Source: Bacteroidales bacterium (lineage in GTDB: Bacteria > Bacteroidota > Bacteroidia > Bacteroidales > Paludibacteraceae). From it: a stretch of 64,000 nt of DNA. Positions 17,030 to 25,944 of the stretch are shown here, piece after piece; position 1 is the first letter of the stretch, and each line of letters begins with the position of its first letter. The stretch lies in contig SFDZ01000008.1 in the NCBI GenBank assembly GCA_004557405.1, forward strand, positions 22,134 to 86,133, given 5' to 3'. The notes beneath the pieces were generated by a model that was given only the letters and a program-made list of their open reading frames with translations, ran no database searches and was not told the DNA's origin. A program made the position numbers and the translations under genes.

Positions 17030-18811
17030 TTAACGGCGGCGGCGCCATGGCTTGTCGGGGTTGACGGGGCGGTCGTCCTGCTGCTTGCGCCGACGATTTT
17101 CGTAACGCTGTGCCGCTTTAGGATTGTCAAATTTGTCGGGGTATTTGCCGCCGGTGCGTTGCTTGTCGGGACGGAATGGAACGTTGTCCTGCTTGTCGCG
17201 CTTGCCTACCAATTCCACGGTTAGTTTGCCTCCGCGCGCCTCGAACGCTTCGAGCACTTGGTTGGCTTGGTCGGCATACACATCGAAATAGGTGCCGCGC
17301 TGGGCAATTTCGATGTCGCCAATGCTGATGGTGCGGTCGTTGGTGATGTCGTTGATGGCGCTGAGTATGGTGCGTGGCGTGGCGTTGTGGCGGAATCCCA
17401 GATTGATGAGCATGCGAACACGTTGCCCGCGTTTTTTTGGCGCACGAGTTTTGCTTTTGGTGCCGATTTCGTTGTTGCTTTTTTCGGGCAGATTCAAATC
17501 CTCGGCATCGCGGTAGTAGTCGAGAAAACGGTTGAATTCCAACGATACAAAACGCCGAATCACGTCTTCTTTCGACAAATAGTCTAATTTTTTGAAAACG
17601 TGCGGCAGAAACTGATCGATCTGCTCGTCGTTCACTTGCACTTGTTCCATGCGCTCTATCAGGTGGAATAGTTGGCGTTTGCAGATGTCGATGCCTAACG
17701 GAATGCGTGCGCGTTCGAATTTCTTTTTGATAATGTGTTCGATGGTGCGTATTTTGCGTTGTTCGCGTTGATGCACAATCGATATGGATACGCCGCGTTT
17801 GCCGGCGCGTCCGGTGCGTCCGCTGCGGTGTGTATATACTTCGACGTCGTCGGGCAGATTGTAGTTGATGACGTGTGTGAGGTCGCTGACGTCGAGCCCG
17901 CGGGCGGCCACGTCGGTGGCAACCAATATTTGCAGATGCCGAATGCGGAATTTGTTCATCACATTGTCGCGTTGTGCCTGACTGAGGTCGCCATGTAGTG
18001 CATCGGCGTTGTATCCGTCGGTCATCAGTTTGTCGGCCACTTCTTTGGTCTCTTGGCGTGTGCGACAGAAGACGATGGCGTAAATGTCGGGATTCATATC
18101 GACGATGCGTTTCAACGCCAGATAGCGTTGCTTGGCCTGTACCATGTAGTAGATGTGATCGACGTTTTCGGCGCCGGCGTTGCGTGTGCCGACAGCTATT
18201 TCGGTGGCATCGGTCATGTATTGTTGGGCAATGCGCGCAATCTCGTTGGGCATGGTGGCCGAGAATAACAGGGTGCGTCGTTCGTCAGGTACCGATTGCA
18301 AAATGGTTTCCAAGTCGTCTTTGAATCCCATGTCGAGCATTTCGTCGGCTTCGTCGAGCACTAAATACCGCACGTTCCCCAAATGCACTTTGCCGCGTTT
18401 GTTCAAGTCGATTAGCCGACCGGGCGTGGCTACTAAAATCTGTGGTTGAATATCGAGTTGTTTGTATTGCGTCACAATGTTTTCGCCACCATATACGGGT
18501 ACTATTTTGGCGTTGGTCATGTGGGTGGCGTAATGCTTCAGGTCGTTGGCTATCTGAATGCAAAGTTCGCGTGTGGGCGACAGAATGAGTGCCTGAATAT
18601 GTTGTTGCGCAGTGTCGATTTTGGTCAGCAAGGGCAGCCCGAATGCTGCGGTTTTGCCGGTGCCGGTTTGCGCCAAGGCCACCAAATCGCCCTCTTGCTC
18701 CAACAAGAATGGAATCACTTGTTCCTGAATCGGCATGGGCGATTCGTAGCCGAGTTCGGTTATAGCCGTCAGGATTTCGGGACGAAGTCCCAAATCTTCA
18801 AATTTTGTCAT
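17030..18811 (-). CDS. DEAD-box ATP-dependent RNA helicase (DeaD/CsdA type)
   Basis: The 593-residue protein has the full RecA-like core: the Q motif region (residues ~1-30), AQTGTGKTAAFGLPLL (motif I), PTREL, TPGRLID, LDEADEMLDMGF (motif II), SATMP (III), ARGLDV and HRSGRTGRAG (VI). A DbpA-type RNA-binding RRM (~475-555) and a basic, arginine-rich tail follow. This layout fits DeaD/CsdA helicases that act in ribosome assembly and cold adaptation. ATG 18811 (MTKFEDLGL) is preferred to an in-frame ATG 57 nt upstream, because family members start with this Q-motif lead-in. Confidence 0.92.
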   Translation of the reverse strand: MTKFEDLGLRPEILTAITELGYESPMPIQEQVIPFLLEQEGDLVALAQTGTGKTAAFGLPLLTKIDTAQQHIQALILSPTRELCIQIANDLKHYATHMTNAKIVPVYGGENIVTQYKQLDIQPQILVATPGRLIDLNKRGKVHLGNVRYLVLDEADEMLDMGFKDDLETILQSVPDERRTLLFSATMPNEIARIAQQYMTDATEIAVGTRNAGAENVDHIYYMVQAKQRYLALKRIVDMNPDIYAIVFCRTRQETKEVADKLMTDGYNADALHGDLSQAQRDNVMNKFRIRHLQILVATDVAARGLDVSDLTHVINYNLPDDVEVYTHRSGRTGRAGKRGVSISIVHQREQRKIRTIEHIIKKKFERARIPLGIDICKRQLFHLIERMEQVQVNDEQIDQFLPHVFKKLDYLSKEDVIRRFVSLEFNRFLDYYRDAEDLNLPEKSNNEIGTKSKTRAPKKRGQRVRMLINLGFRHNATPRTILSAINDITNDRTISIGDIEIAQRGTYFDVYADQANQVLEAFEARGGKLTVELVGKRDKQDNVPFRPDKQRTGGKYPDKFDNPKAAQRYENRRRKQQDDRPVNPDKPWRRRR

Positions 18812-18961
18812 GTCGTTTTGTGTTACACGTTGCAAAGTATTGGCTCGAAAATTCTTGTCAGTTGCCAATATTGGCGTGTAAAAACCCTACGAAAACAGGC
18901 GCGAGGCCGTGAAGAATTTAATCAAGAAAATACGTCGAAACGTCGGTTTGTAAATTGTGTG

Positions 18962-18969
18962 CAAAGGTA
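18962..18969 (-). promoter_or_regulatory. -7 box of the DEAD-box helicase gene
   Basis: TACCTTTG on the minus strand, 150 nt upstream of the start at 18811. No strong TTTG is seen at -33. The long leader would fit a cold-shock type control, but no specific structure was recognised. Confidence 0.6.
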
Positions 18970-19020
18970 CGAAAAAAAATAGAATTACGGCATATCCGTT
19001 GGCCGGTTTGTACAAAAAAA

Positions 19021-20445
19021 TTATTGTCCTTTGCCTTTGATGATGACACCGATAGTGAACAACAGAATTTTGAGGTCGGTTTTCAAACTCATGTTATCCA
19101 AGTAGATGATGTCGTAGTTCAGTCGGTCGATCATTTTATCCAAGGTGTCTGTGTAGCCTACTTTGATAGGCCCCCACGAGGTGAGTCCCGGTCGGATGCG
19201 GTAAATCAAGCAGTAGTAGGGCGCACGTTGCGTTATTTTGTCGATGTAGAATTTGCGCTCGGGACGTGGACCGACAAAACTCATTTCGCCTTTGAGTATG
19301 TTCCAAAATTGCGGCATCTCGTCCAGCCGGTATTTGCGCAGCCAACGTCCGATGGCAGTGGTGCGTTTGTCGTGCGGCGAACTTAGCTGCGGTCCGGTGT
19401 GTGCTTCGGAGCCGGTGTACATGGTGCGAAATTTGATGATTGTAAATGGGCAACCATGCATGCCGATGCGCTCTTGCTTGTAGAGTACGGGGCCGGCCGA
19501 TGTGCATTTAATGCCAATGGCACACACTAACCATAGTGGCGATGTTACAACGATGGCCATCAACGATACTGCGACGTCGAAGGCGCGCTTGATGCTGAGT
19601 TCGCAATCGCTCATCGTGTGTTCGGTTATCGATACCAATGCCGGACCCGACAGATTATTGATACGAATTTTGCCTATCAGTATTTCGTTGATACGTGGAA
19701 CAAATTGAATCTCGATATTGAGCGGGTACAATTTGTCGATTATTTTGTATAATTGTGTGTTGTCGTCATCTACGGCTACGATGGCGGTGTAGATGTTGTG
19801 TCGTTGTTTTAAGGCGGGCATGTTGTCTATATCTCCCAACAACGGTTGTATGTCGGGTTGTCGGGCTTCGCCGGGCGTGGACGCAATAAAACCGATTACG
19901 CGGTTTCCGTCGTTGTTGTGGCGAAGGTCTTGGGCGATGCGCAGCGCACAGGCGCCGGTGCCGATGATGACGGTGTTGTAGGCTATCTGACCTCGATGGA
20001 CGGCGTGCTGCGTGCTTAACGTAATGCCCAAACGAAATACATACGATAGAACAAATTGCAGCACAAACAGCACCAATAGCGAATAGTAGTAGCGCTGGTA
20101 ACCGGCGACCTCGTCGTCTAATATGATGATGAAAAAGGCTGACAACGCAATAATGGCCGAAGCGATGCCGGTGGTGGCTATGTCGTTGACCAACGTGCGC
20201 TTGTAGGGGCGCATGTAGAAACCTGATAAATAGTGTATGACAAGGCAGCCTAATGGATAGAGTATCAGGGGTGTGTAAAAGTTGAATGCCGGAACCAAAA
20301 TCTCGTCATAACCAAACATGCGACCCTCGTACACCATCCAACGGAAGCATAAGAACAACAGCCAAACGCACCATGCCGATAGGATGTCGGCACAGATGTA
20401 TTTTGCGCGTTGGCGGTTTCGATTGATGTTGTGATGCGATGCCAT
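19021..20445 (-). CDS. Exopolysaccharide polyprenyl-phosphate sugar-1-phosphate transferase (WbaP/WcaJ type)
   Basis: This enzyme starts repeat-unit synthesis by moving a sugar-1-phosphate from a UDP-sugar to undecaprenyl phosphate at the inner membrane. ATG 20445 gives 474 residues: four to five N-terminal transmembrane helices (~15-130), a Rossmann-like central domain, one more membrane-associated helix (~285-310), and the catalytic bacterial sugar transferase domain with FKIIKFRTM-like FTIIKFRTM, LRKYRLDEMPQFWNILKGEM and FVGPRPE. A start 225 nt further upstream is excluded because it would cross the promoter and terminator at 20531-20579. It is likely the initiating enzyme for the polysaccharide genes at 21.7-35 kb. 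Confidence 0.92.
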   Translation of the reverse strand: MASHHNINRNRQRAKYICADILSAWCVWLLFLCFRWMVYEGRMFGYDEILVPAFNFYTPLILYPLGCLVIHYLSGFYMRPYKRTLVNDIATTGIASAIIALSAFFIIILDDEVAGYQRYYYSLLVLFVLQFVLSYVFRLGITLSTQHAVHRGQIAYNTVIIGTGACALRIAQDLRHNNDGNRVIGFIASTPGEARQPDIQPLLGDIDNMPALKQRHNIYTAIVAVDDDNTQLYKIIDKLYPLNIEIQFVPRINEILIGKIRINNLSGPALVSITEHTMSDCELSIKRAFDVAVSLMAIVVTSPLWLVCAIGIKCTSAGPVLYKQERIGMHGCPFTIIKFRTMYTGSEAHTGPQLSSPHDKRTTAIGRWLRKYRLDEMPQFWNILKGEMSFVGPRPERKFYIDKITQRAPYYCLIYRIRPGLTSWGPIKVGYTDTLDKMIDRLNYDIIYLDNMSLKTDLKILLFTIGVIIKGKGQ

Positions 20446-20530
20446 CTCGTTTTTATAACGCAAAAATCGTTCTTTTATTGCTGGCGGCGATGGCCGTTTG
20501 ATGTAATTTTTGTACAAAGGTTTAACATCG

Positions 20531-20560
20531 CAAAGGTACGAAAAAAAACTCATTCCCAAA
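20531..20560 (-). promoter_or_regulatory. Promoter of the sugar-phosphate transferase gene, inside the gap terminator
   Basis: On the minus strand TTTG (20560-20557) in the loop/arm of the gap terminator hairpin, an 18-nt spacer made of the hairpin 3' arm and its T-tract, then TACCTTTG (20538-20531). The leader would be about 80 nt. Confidence 0.75.
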
Positions 20561-20579
20561 CGTTTGGGAATGAGTTTTT
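20541..20579 (-). terminator. Intrinsic terminator of gap
   Basis: An essentially perfect hairpin (AACTCATTCCCAAA / TTTGGGAATGAGTT) with an eight-T tract on the minus strand, about 20 nt after the gap stop codon. The A-run on the other side would also let it work in reverse. Confidence 0.9.
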
Positions 20580-20597
20580 CGTGTGTTCGATGTGCAA

Positions 20598-21596
20598 TTA
20601 TTTGCAGATAACGCGAGCCATTTCGAGCACTTTGTTCGAATAGCCCCATTCGTTGTCGTACCAAGCGCACACTTTGACGAACGTTTTGTCGAGTTGGATA
20701 CCGGCTTTAACGTCGAAAATCGAAGTGCGGGCATCGTTGCGGAAATCGGTCGAAACAACGGCGTCTTCCGTGTAGCCGAGTACGCCTTTCAGTTCGCCTT
20801 CCGAAGCCTCTTTCATGGCTTTGCAGATGTCTTCGTACGAAGTTTCTTTGGCCAATTCGCAGGTCAGGTCAACAAACGATACGTCCGAAGTCGGAACGCG
20901 GAGCGACATACCAGTCAGTTTGCCGTTCAACTCGGGCAACACTTTGCCTACGGCTTTGGCAGCGCCTGTCGACGACGGAATGATGTTTTCCAAAATGCCG
21001 CGACCGCCGCGCCAGTCTTTCTTCGAAGGACCGTCAACAGTCTTTTGTGTGGCTGTGGCAGCGTGTACTGTGGTCATCAAACCGCGAACAATGCCGAATT
21101 TGTCGTTCAGCACTTTCGAGATAGGAGCCAAGCAGTTGGTGGTGCAACTTGCGTTCGAAATGATTTTTTGTCCGGCGTATGTGTTGTGGTTTACGCCATA
21201 AACGAACATCGGGGTAGCGTCTTTCGACGGAGCCGACATGATGACTTTTTTAGCGCCTGCTTGCAAGTGAGCCGAAGCCAATTCTTCGGTCAGGAAGAAA
21301 CCGGTCGATTCTACTACAACGTCAACATTCAAAGCACCCCAAGTGATTTGCGAAGGGTCTTTCTCGGCGAAGATTTGGATTTTGTTGCCATCGACAATCA
21401 TGTAGTTGCCTTCAACTTTGATGTCGTGGTTGAAGATACCGTGAACCGAGTCGTATTTCAGCATGTAAGCCAAATAGTCGGCGTCCAACAGGTCGTTGAT
21501 GCCTACAACTTGAATGTCGTTGCCGAAATTCTCGACAGCAGCACGGAATACCATACGGCCGATGCGGCCGAAACCGTTAATACCTAATTTAATCAT
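20598..21596 (-). CDS. gap: Glyceraldehyde-3-phosphate dehydrogenase, type I
   Basis: Glycolytic NAD-dependent enzyme converting glyceraldehyde 3-phosphate to 1,3-bisphosphoglycerate. The 332-residue product has the nucleotide-binding start GINGFGRIGRMVFRAA, the active-site SNASCTTNCLAP with catalytic Cys (~152), and the C-terminal WYDNEWGYSNKVLEMA. Length and motifs are fully typical. It is monocistronic by position: its own promoter (21651-21658) and a strong terminator (20541-20579). It is a housekeeping gene inside a polysaccharide region. Confidence 0.97.
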   Translation of the reverse strand: MIKLGINGFGRIGRMVFRAAVENFGNDIQVVGINDLLDADYLAYMLKYDSVHGIFNHDIKVEGNYMIVDGNKIQIFAEKDPSQITWGALNVDVVVESTGFFLTEELASAHLQAGAKKVIMSAPSKDATPMFVYGVNHNTYAGQKIISNASCTTNCLAPISKVLNDKFGIVRGLMTTVHAATATQKTVDGPSKKDWRGGRGILENIIPSSTGAAKAVGKVLPELNGKLTGMSLRVPTSDVSFVDLTCELAKETSYEDICKAMKEASEGELKGVLGYTEDAVVSTDFRNDARTSIFDVKAGIQLDKTFVKVCAWYDNEWGYSNKVLEMARVICK

Positions 21597-21650
21597 AATG
21601 TTTTGTTTTTATAAAAAGTGAATAACTAATTTCCTGTTTTTTTGGAATTG

Positions 21651-21658
21651 CAAAAATA
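21651..21658 (-). promoter_or_regulatory. -7 box of gap
   Basis: TATTTTTG on the minus strand, 54 nt upstream of the gap start, matching TAnnTTTG. Confidence 0.65.
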
Positions 21659-21742
21659 CTATTTTTTCTTGAATTGTGCATCGCTTTTTGGCGTTTTTTT
21701 TCAACATTGTGGCAAAAATTGTGCCAAACAGCATATTTTGCT

Positions 21743-22765
21743 TTATATAAGGGTGTTCCAGCCGTGTGTGTCGTCGGTGCGACCATATTGTATGTCGCGC
21801 AGATGGTTGTACAGTTTGGTGCATTTTGGACCGGGACGTCCGTCTTTGGCAATGATGTACGAGTGGCCGGTGTCGATGTCGTCGATTTGTGAGATGGGGC
21901 ATACCACGGCGGCTGTTCCGCACGAGGCGGCTTCGTCGAAGGTGCTCAGTTCATCGACCGGCACAGGGCGTTGTTCGACTGCCCACCCGAAGTCGCGACA
22001 GAGTTGCATCAGGCTGTTGTTGGTGATTGATGGCAGTATTGAGCGCGATTTTGGCGTGATGTAGGTGTCGCCGCGTATGCCGAAAAAGTTGGCAGCACCG
22101 CATTCGTCGATATATTTTTTTTCTTTCGGGTCGAGGTAGATGATAGACGAGTAGCCCAACTCGTGTATGCGTACGCCGGCGCGCATGCCCGATGCGTAGT
22201 TGCCACCCACTTTGTAGCAGCCGGTGCCAAGTGGTGCCGAACGGTCGTAGCCGCGCAGAATGCCCGCTTTGGTGGCGCTGAAACCGGTTTTGAAGTACGA
22301 ACTGATGGGTGATGTGAAGACGATGAATTCGTATTCGGCGGCGGGGCGCACGCCCAACAAGTGCCCGACCCCGATGATGAGCGGTCGGATGTAAAGCGTT
22401 GCACCCGATTCGTAGGGCGGAATGAAACGCTCGTTGAGTTTGACGGCTTGAATGACGGCTTCGGTAAATAGTTCGGTCGGGACTTGCGGCATTACCAATC
22501 CGTCGCACGATGCTTGTAGTCGCTGCGCGTTTTCTTCGAGGCGGAATATGCGGATTTGGCCGTCGTGGCCGCGGAATGCCTTGATGCCTTCGAAGGCTTC
22601 TTGTCCGTAGTGCAGGCACGACGAGGCAATGGAGATGTTGATGTTGGGCGAGTCGCAGATGCGCAATTTACCCCACGAACCATTCTTGTAGGTGCAGCGT
22701 ACGTTGAAGTCGGTTGCTACATAGTTAAAGCCAATGCTTTCCCAATCGATGTCAGGTGTGTTCAT
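21743..22765 (-). CDS. ilvE: Branched-chain amino acid aminotransferase
   Basis: Class IV PLP aminotransferase that interconverts Leu, Ile and Val with their 2-keto acids. The 340-residue protein shows the fold-IV hallmarks: LHYGQEAFEGIKAFRG near residue 60, GTGCYKVGGNYASGM with the PLP lysine, and DECGAANFFG. The start codon overlaps the stop of the upstream WbqC-family gene by four bases, so it is translated as the last gene of the polysaccharide chain rather than with ilv/leu genes. Identity is secure; the operon context is unusual. Confidence 0.94.
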   Translation of the reverse strand: MNTPDIDWESIGFNYVATDFNVRCTYKNGSWGKLRICDSPNINISIASSCLHYGQEAFEGIKAFRGHDGQIRIFRLEENAQRLQASCDGLVMPQVPTELFTEAVIQAVKLNERFIPPYESGATLYIRPLIIGVGHLLGVRPAAEYEFIVFTSPISSYFKTGFSATKAGILRGYDRSAPLGTGCYKVGGNYASGMRAGVRIHELGYSSIIYLDPKEKKYIDECGAANFFGIRGDTYITPKSRSILPSITNNSLMQLCRDFGWAVEQRPVPVDELSTFDEAASCGTAAVVCPISQIDDIDTGHSYIIAKDGRPGPKCTKLYNHLRDIQYGRTDDTHGWNTLI

Positions 22766-23379
22766 GCTTTTTTTAGAATTAGTCGTGCCTCGTTGCCCAT
22801 GTTGAATAGCAGGTCGATGATGCTCAAATCGGGCTGAAAACCGAGTTTTTGCTCAAAGACTTGATAGTAGGGCGCAAGCACACAATCGGGGTGCAAAGTT
22901 ACAATATTTTTCTTTGCGTTGAACGTCTCGCGCAAATCAAATGTGCCGTTTTCGTATTCTTTTTTGTAATCGTCTGTAAACGAATAGTTTATGTCGAAAC
23001 CGAGTAGTTCGAGTATTTTGTTTTGCAGGTGTGTGTTCCAGCGTAACAGGTTGTCGGCCGGTTGTTCGAAAAAAGGTTTCAGGTCGTCTTTGTAGTATTC
23101 GAAAAACGGCGATGCGTTGTATGCTGCTTCCAAAGCGCGCCAATGCAGTGTCTGCCAATCGTGATGGTTCGAGATGCGCACATCGCCGATGGGCGTGTGG
23201 TTGGTGTGCTCCACGGGAATGGTCAGCGTGTCGATGCCGTGGGCTGTGGCTATGCGGCAATGGTTGGCTATGGTCTGTTTGCGGTAGTGTGCATGCTGCT
23301 CGATTGTGCTGTCGAAATTGATTAAATAGTAATAGTACGACACCGGAGCCAAATAGGCCGTTGGCAAAATTGCTCTCAT
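22762..23379 (-). CDS. WbqC family protein
   Basis: The 205-residue protein matches the WbqC-like family by its start (LPTAYLAPVSYYYYL), the central VEHTNHTPIGDVRIS and the ending LLFNMGNEARLIL. Family members occur in O-antigen and capsule loci and beside signal peptidase genes in Bacteroidales. The biochemical role is not firmly known, though links to sugar amine or acyl modification have been proposed. It overlaps ilvE by four bases and follows marC by 15 nt. No signal peptide or membrane segment is seen, so it is probably cytoplasmic. Confidence 0.82.
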   Translation of the reverse strand: MRAILPTAYLAPVSYYYYLINFDSTIEQHAHYRKQTIANHCRIATAHGIDTLTIPVEHTNHTPIGDVRISNHHDWQTLHWRALEAAYNASPFFEYYKDDLKPFFEQPADNLLRWNTHLQNKILELLGFDINYSFTDDYKKEYENGTFDLRETFNAKKNIVTLHPDCVLAPYYQVFEQKLGFQPDLSIIDLLFNMGNEARLILKKA

Positions 23380-23394
23380 GGTGCTGGCGTTTGT

Positions 23395-24009
23395 CTATTT
23401 GCGTATGGTCGAAATCAGAAAGTCGAGGTTCTCGACAAACAATTTTACCGAGATGGCCAGCAAGATGATGCCGAAGAATTTGCGCATGATGTAGATGCCG
23501 CCTTCGCCTAAAAGTTTTTCGATTTTCGAGGTCATACGCAATACAATGTAAACCCATAACAGGTTGAGGCACAGAGCAATGACAATGTTTATGGTGGCGT
23601 ATTCGGCGCGCAGCGACAGTAGGGCTGTGAAGGCGCCCGGCCCTGCTACCAACGGAAATGCCAATGGTACGATGGCGGCACTGCCCGATGGGCCGGCATT
23701 TTTGAATATGACGACATCCAGCACCATTTCGAGTGCCATAAAAAAGATGATGAGCGCGCCGGCTACGGCAAACGAGCGAATATCGACATTGAATAGTTGC
23801 AAAATCCAATCGCCGGCAAAGAGAAAGAGCAGCATAATGGCGAGCGATACACTACTTGTTTGCAGTGGTTTGACATCTTCGCCTTGACGTTTTAGGTTGA
23901 GAATGATGGGTATGGAACCCAAAATGTCGATGATGGCAAACAGCACAATGAATGCGCTGGCGATTTGCATAAAATCGAATTCACGGAAAAAGTTCAAAAA
24001 AGCGTCCAT
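23395..24009 (-). CDS. MarC family integral membrane protein
   Basis: A 204-residue polytopic protein with about six hydrophobic segments, spaced as in the MarC/NAAT family (start MDAFLNFFREFDFMQIASAF; FAIIDILGSIPI; PLAFPLVAGPGA). Despite the old name, a role in multiple antibiotic resistance is not supported; some archaeal members are proposed amino acid transporters. It sits 4 nt after a glycosyltransferase and 15 nt before the WbqC-family gene, so it is co-transcribed with polysaccharide genes. Confidence 0.88.
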   Translation of the reverse strand: MDAFLNFFREFDFMQIASAFIVLFAIIDILGSIPIILNLKRQGEDVKPLQTSSVSLAIMLLFLFAGDWILQLFNVDIRSFAVAGALIIFFMALEMVLDVVIFKNAGPSGSAAIVPLAFPLVAGPGAFTALLSLRAEYATINIVIALCLNLLWVYIVLRMTSKIEKLLGEGGIYIMRKFFGIILLAISVKLFVENLDFLISTIRK

Positions 24010-24013
24010 AGTA

Positions 24014-24826
24014 TTATTTGAGATTTAATTGGTTTAAGGTCTGTTGGTTTAAGGTCGCGCGCTCTTTGTCGCATAGCCAGCCCCATTTGTTGAAATAGCG
24101 TATCATGTTGATAATGTGTATCATAAGCAAATGCCTGTTTTTGTATGATCCCTGCTCGTGATGGTGTATGATGCTGACTTTCGGGTAAAAAATTGTGCGC
24201 CATTGGCGGTGTATGCGTCGCGTAAGGTCGATGTCTTCCGGATACATAAAAAAACGTTCGTCGAACAAACCGGTGGTGCGTAGCGTGTCGCAACGCAGAA
24301 ACATAAAACAGCCTGACAAATATGGTATGTTGACTATGCGGTTGTAGTCGAAGTCGCGCAATTCGAAACGACGTTGGCTGCGTGCCGTGAGGCAGCGAGG
24401 CAGGAATCGCCGCCCAAACAAATCCCACGGCGTCGGCAGTAGTTTGCAGAGGTGTTGCAGGCGCCCATCGGGATAGAATACTTTGGGCATCAGTAATCCT
24501 ACATCTTTGTTGGCTTCCATGAATGCGACAATGTCGTCGAATATGGCGCTGTCGAGTTGAATATCGGGATTGATGACCAAGTGATAGGGCGTGTCGCTTT
24601 TGAGTGTTTCGCGCAGGGCGCGGTTGTGGGCGGTGCCGTAGCCGATGTTTCGGTTGTTGAATTCGTAGCGCACGGGCAGCGTAGTCCATCGTGCATCGCT
24701 CGAGGGCGAGTTGTCGACTAAAAAAATGTCGTGCACCAAGGAACATTGGCGTAAGATTTTCACCATTTGTTCCACTTGGTCGAACGGACTTTTATATAGG
24801 ACGATGGATACGTTCAGCATGTGCAT
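24014..24826 (-). CDS. Family 2 glycosyltransferase
   Basis: A GT2 (GT-A fold) enzyme of about 270 residues. The start VSIVLYKSP, the nucleotide-binding FLVDNSPSSD, GYGTAHNRAL and LVINPDIQLD (DxD-like metal site) are visible, as is EDIDLTRRI further on. The start at 24826 overlaps the glf stop as TAATG; a second ATG lies 6 nt inside. It resembles rhamnosyl- and galactofuranosyltransferases, and since it directly follows glf it may transfer galactofuranose. That substrate is inference only. Confidence 0.86.
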   Translation of the reverse strand: MHMLNVSIVLYKSPFDQVEQMVKILRQCSLVHDIFLVDNSPSSDARWTTLPVRYEFNNRNIGYGTAHNRALRETLKSDTPYHLVINPDIQLDSAIFDDIVAFMEANKDVGLLMPKVFYPDGRLQHLCKLLPTPWDLFGRRFLPRCLTARSQRRFELRDFDYNRIVNIPYLSGCFMFLRCDTLRTTGLFDERFFMYPEDIDLTRRIHRQWRTIFYPKVSIIHHHEQGSYKNRHLLMIHIINMIRYFNKWGWLCDKERATLNQQTLNQLNLK

Positions 24827-25944
24827 TAATGTTTGTCGAGTGTGTGGCGTGCGGTGTCGATGGCGGAGCGCACTACTTTGTCCATGTCGTAATAGCGATA
24901 ATCGGCCAAGCGTCCTCCGAATATGACGTTTGGTTCGGCCTGTGCCAATTGTCTGTAGTGTGTGGCCAAGGCTTCGTTTTTTGTGTCGTTTATCGGATAG
25001 TAGGCTTCTTTGGCAGAGTTCCACTCTTGCGGGTATTCGTAGGTGATGACGGTTTTGGGTTGTTGACCTCCCACAAAATGCTTGTGTTCGATGATGCGTG
25101 TGTAGGGTACTTCGGCTGCGGTGTAGTTGACTACGGTGTTACCTTGAAAATTGGCGGTGTCGAGCACTTTGGTTTCGAATGCCAAACTGCGATAGGCGAG
25201 ATGCCCGAAACGATAGTCGAAGTAGGCGTCGAGCATACCGGTATAGACCACGGTGTGTGCCGTTTGCGCCAACTCGCGGTGTTCTAAAAAATCGACACCA
25301 AGCTGTATATCGCAGTTTTTCAATAACTTGGTTATCAGTGTATTGTATCCTTCAATAGGGATTCCTTGATAAGCGTCGTTGAAATAGTTGTTGTCGTAAA
25401 CGAACCGCAGCGGCAACCGTTTGATGATGAAACTCGGCAGTTCGGTGGCTTTGCGTCCCCATTGTTTTTCGGTGTATCCCTTTATCAGTTTTTCGTAAAT
25501 GTCGTGGCCGACCAATTGCAGGGCTTGTTCTTCCAAGTTGGTGGGCGTTTGTCCTTCATAAGGTTTGCATTGCTCGGCTATTTTGTTCGCGGCTTCTTGC
25601 GGTGTTGTTACACCCCACAGTTGACGGAAAGTATTCATGTTGAACGGCAGGTTGTACAATTCGCCATGATACGAAGCCAATGGGCTGTTGGTGTAGCGAT
25701 TGAAATGTACAAATCTGTTCAGGTAGTTCCATACTTCGTCGTCGTTGGTATGAAAGATGTGCGCTCCATAGCGATGCACTTGGATGTTTTCAATCTCTTC
25801 GCAATAAATGTTGCCACCGATGTGCGAACGTTTGTCGATGACAAGGCACGATTTGCCGCGCTCGACAGCCTGTTGTGCAAATACGGCGCCAAACAAGCCG
25901 CTGCCTACAATCAAAAAGTCATATTTTTTAATAGGTGCATTCAT
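24826..25944 (-). CDS. glf: UDP-galactopyranose mutase
   Basis: FAD enzyme converting UDP-galactopyranose to UDP-galactofuranose. The 372-residue product has the N-terminal dinucleotide fold VGSGLFGAVFAQQA and VIDKRSHIGGNIY, the conserved HIFHTNDDEVW, the substrate-loop region and KGYTEKQWG, and the C-terminal FGGRLADYRYYDMDKV. All are hallmarks of bacterial Glf. It overlaps the upstream glycosyltransferase by four bases. Its presence predicts galactofuranose in the surface polysaccharide made by this locus. Confidence 0.95.
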   Translation of the reverse strand: MNAPIKKYDFLIVGSGLFGAVFAQQAVERGKSCLVIDKRSHIGGNIYCEEIENIQVHRYGAHIFHTNDDEVWNYLNRFVHFNRYTNSPLASYHGELYNLPFNMNTFRQLWGVTTPQEAANKIAEQCKPYEGQTPTNLEEQALQLVGHDIYEKLIKGYTEKQWGRKATELPSFIIKRLPLRFVYDNNYFNDAYQGIPIEGYNTLITKLLKNCDIQLGVDFLEHRELAQTAHTVVYTGMLDAYFDYRFGHLAYRSLAFETKVLDTANFQGNTVVNYTAAEVPYTRIIEHKHFVGGQQPKTVITYEYPQEWNSAKEAYYPINDTKNEALATHYRQLAQAEPNVIFGGRLADYRYYDMDKVVRSAIDTARHTLDKH

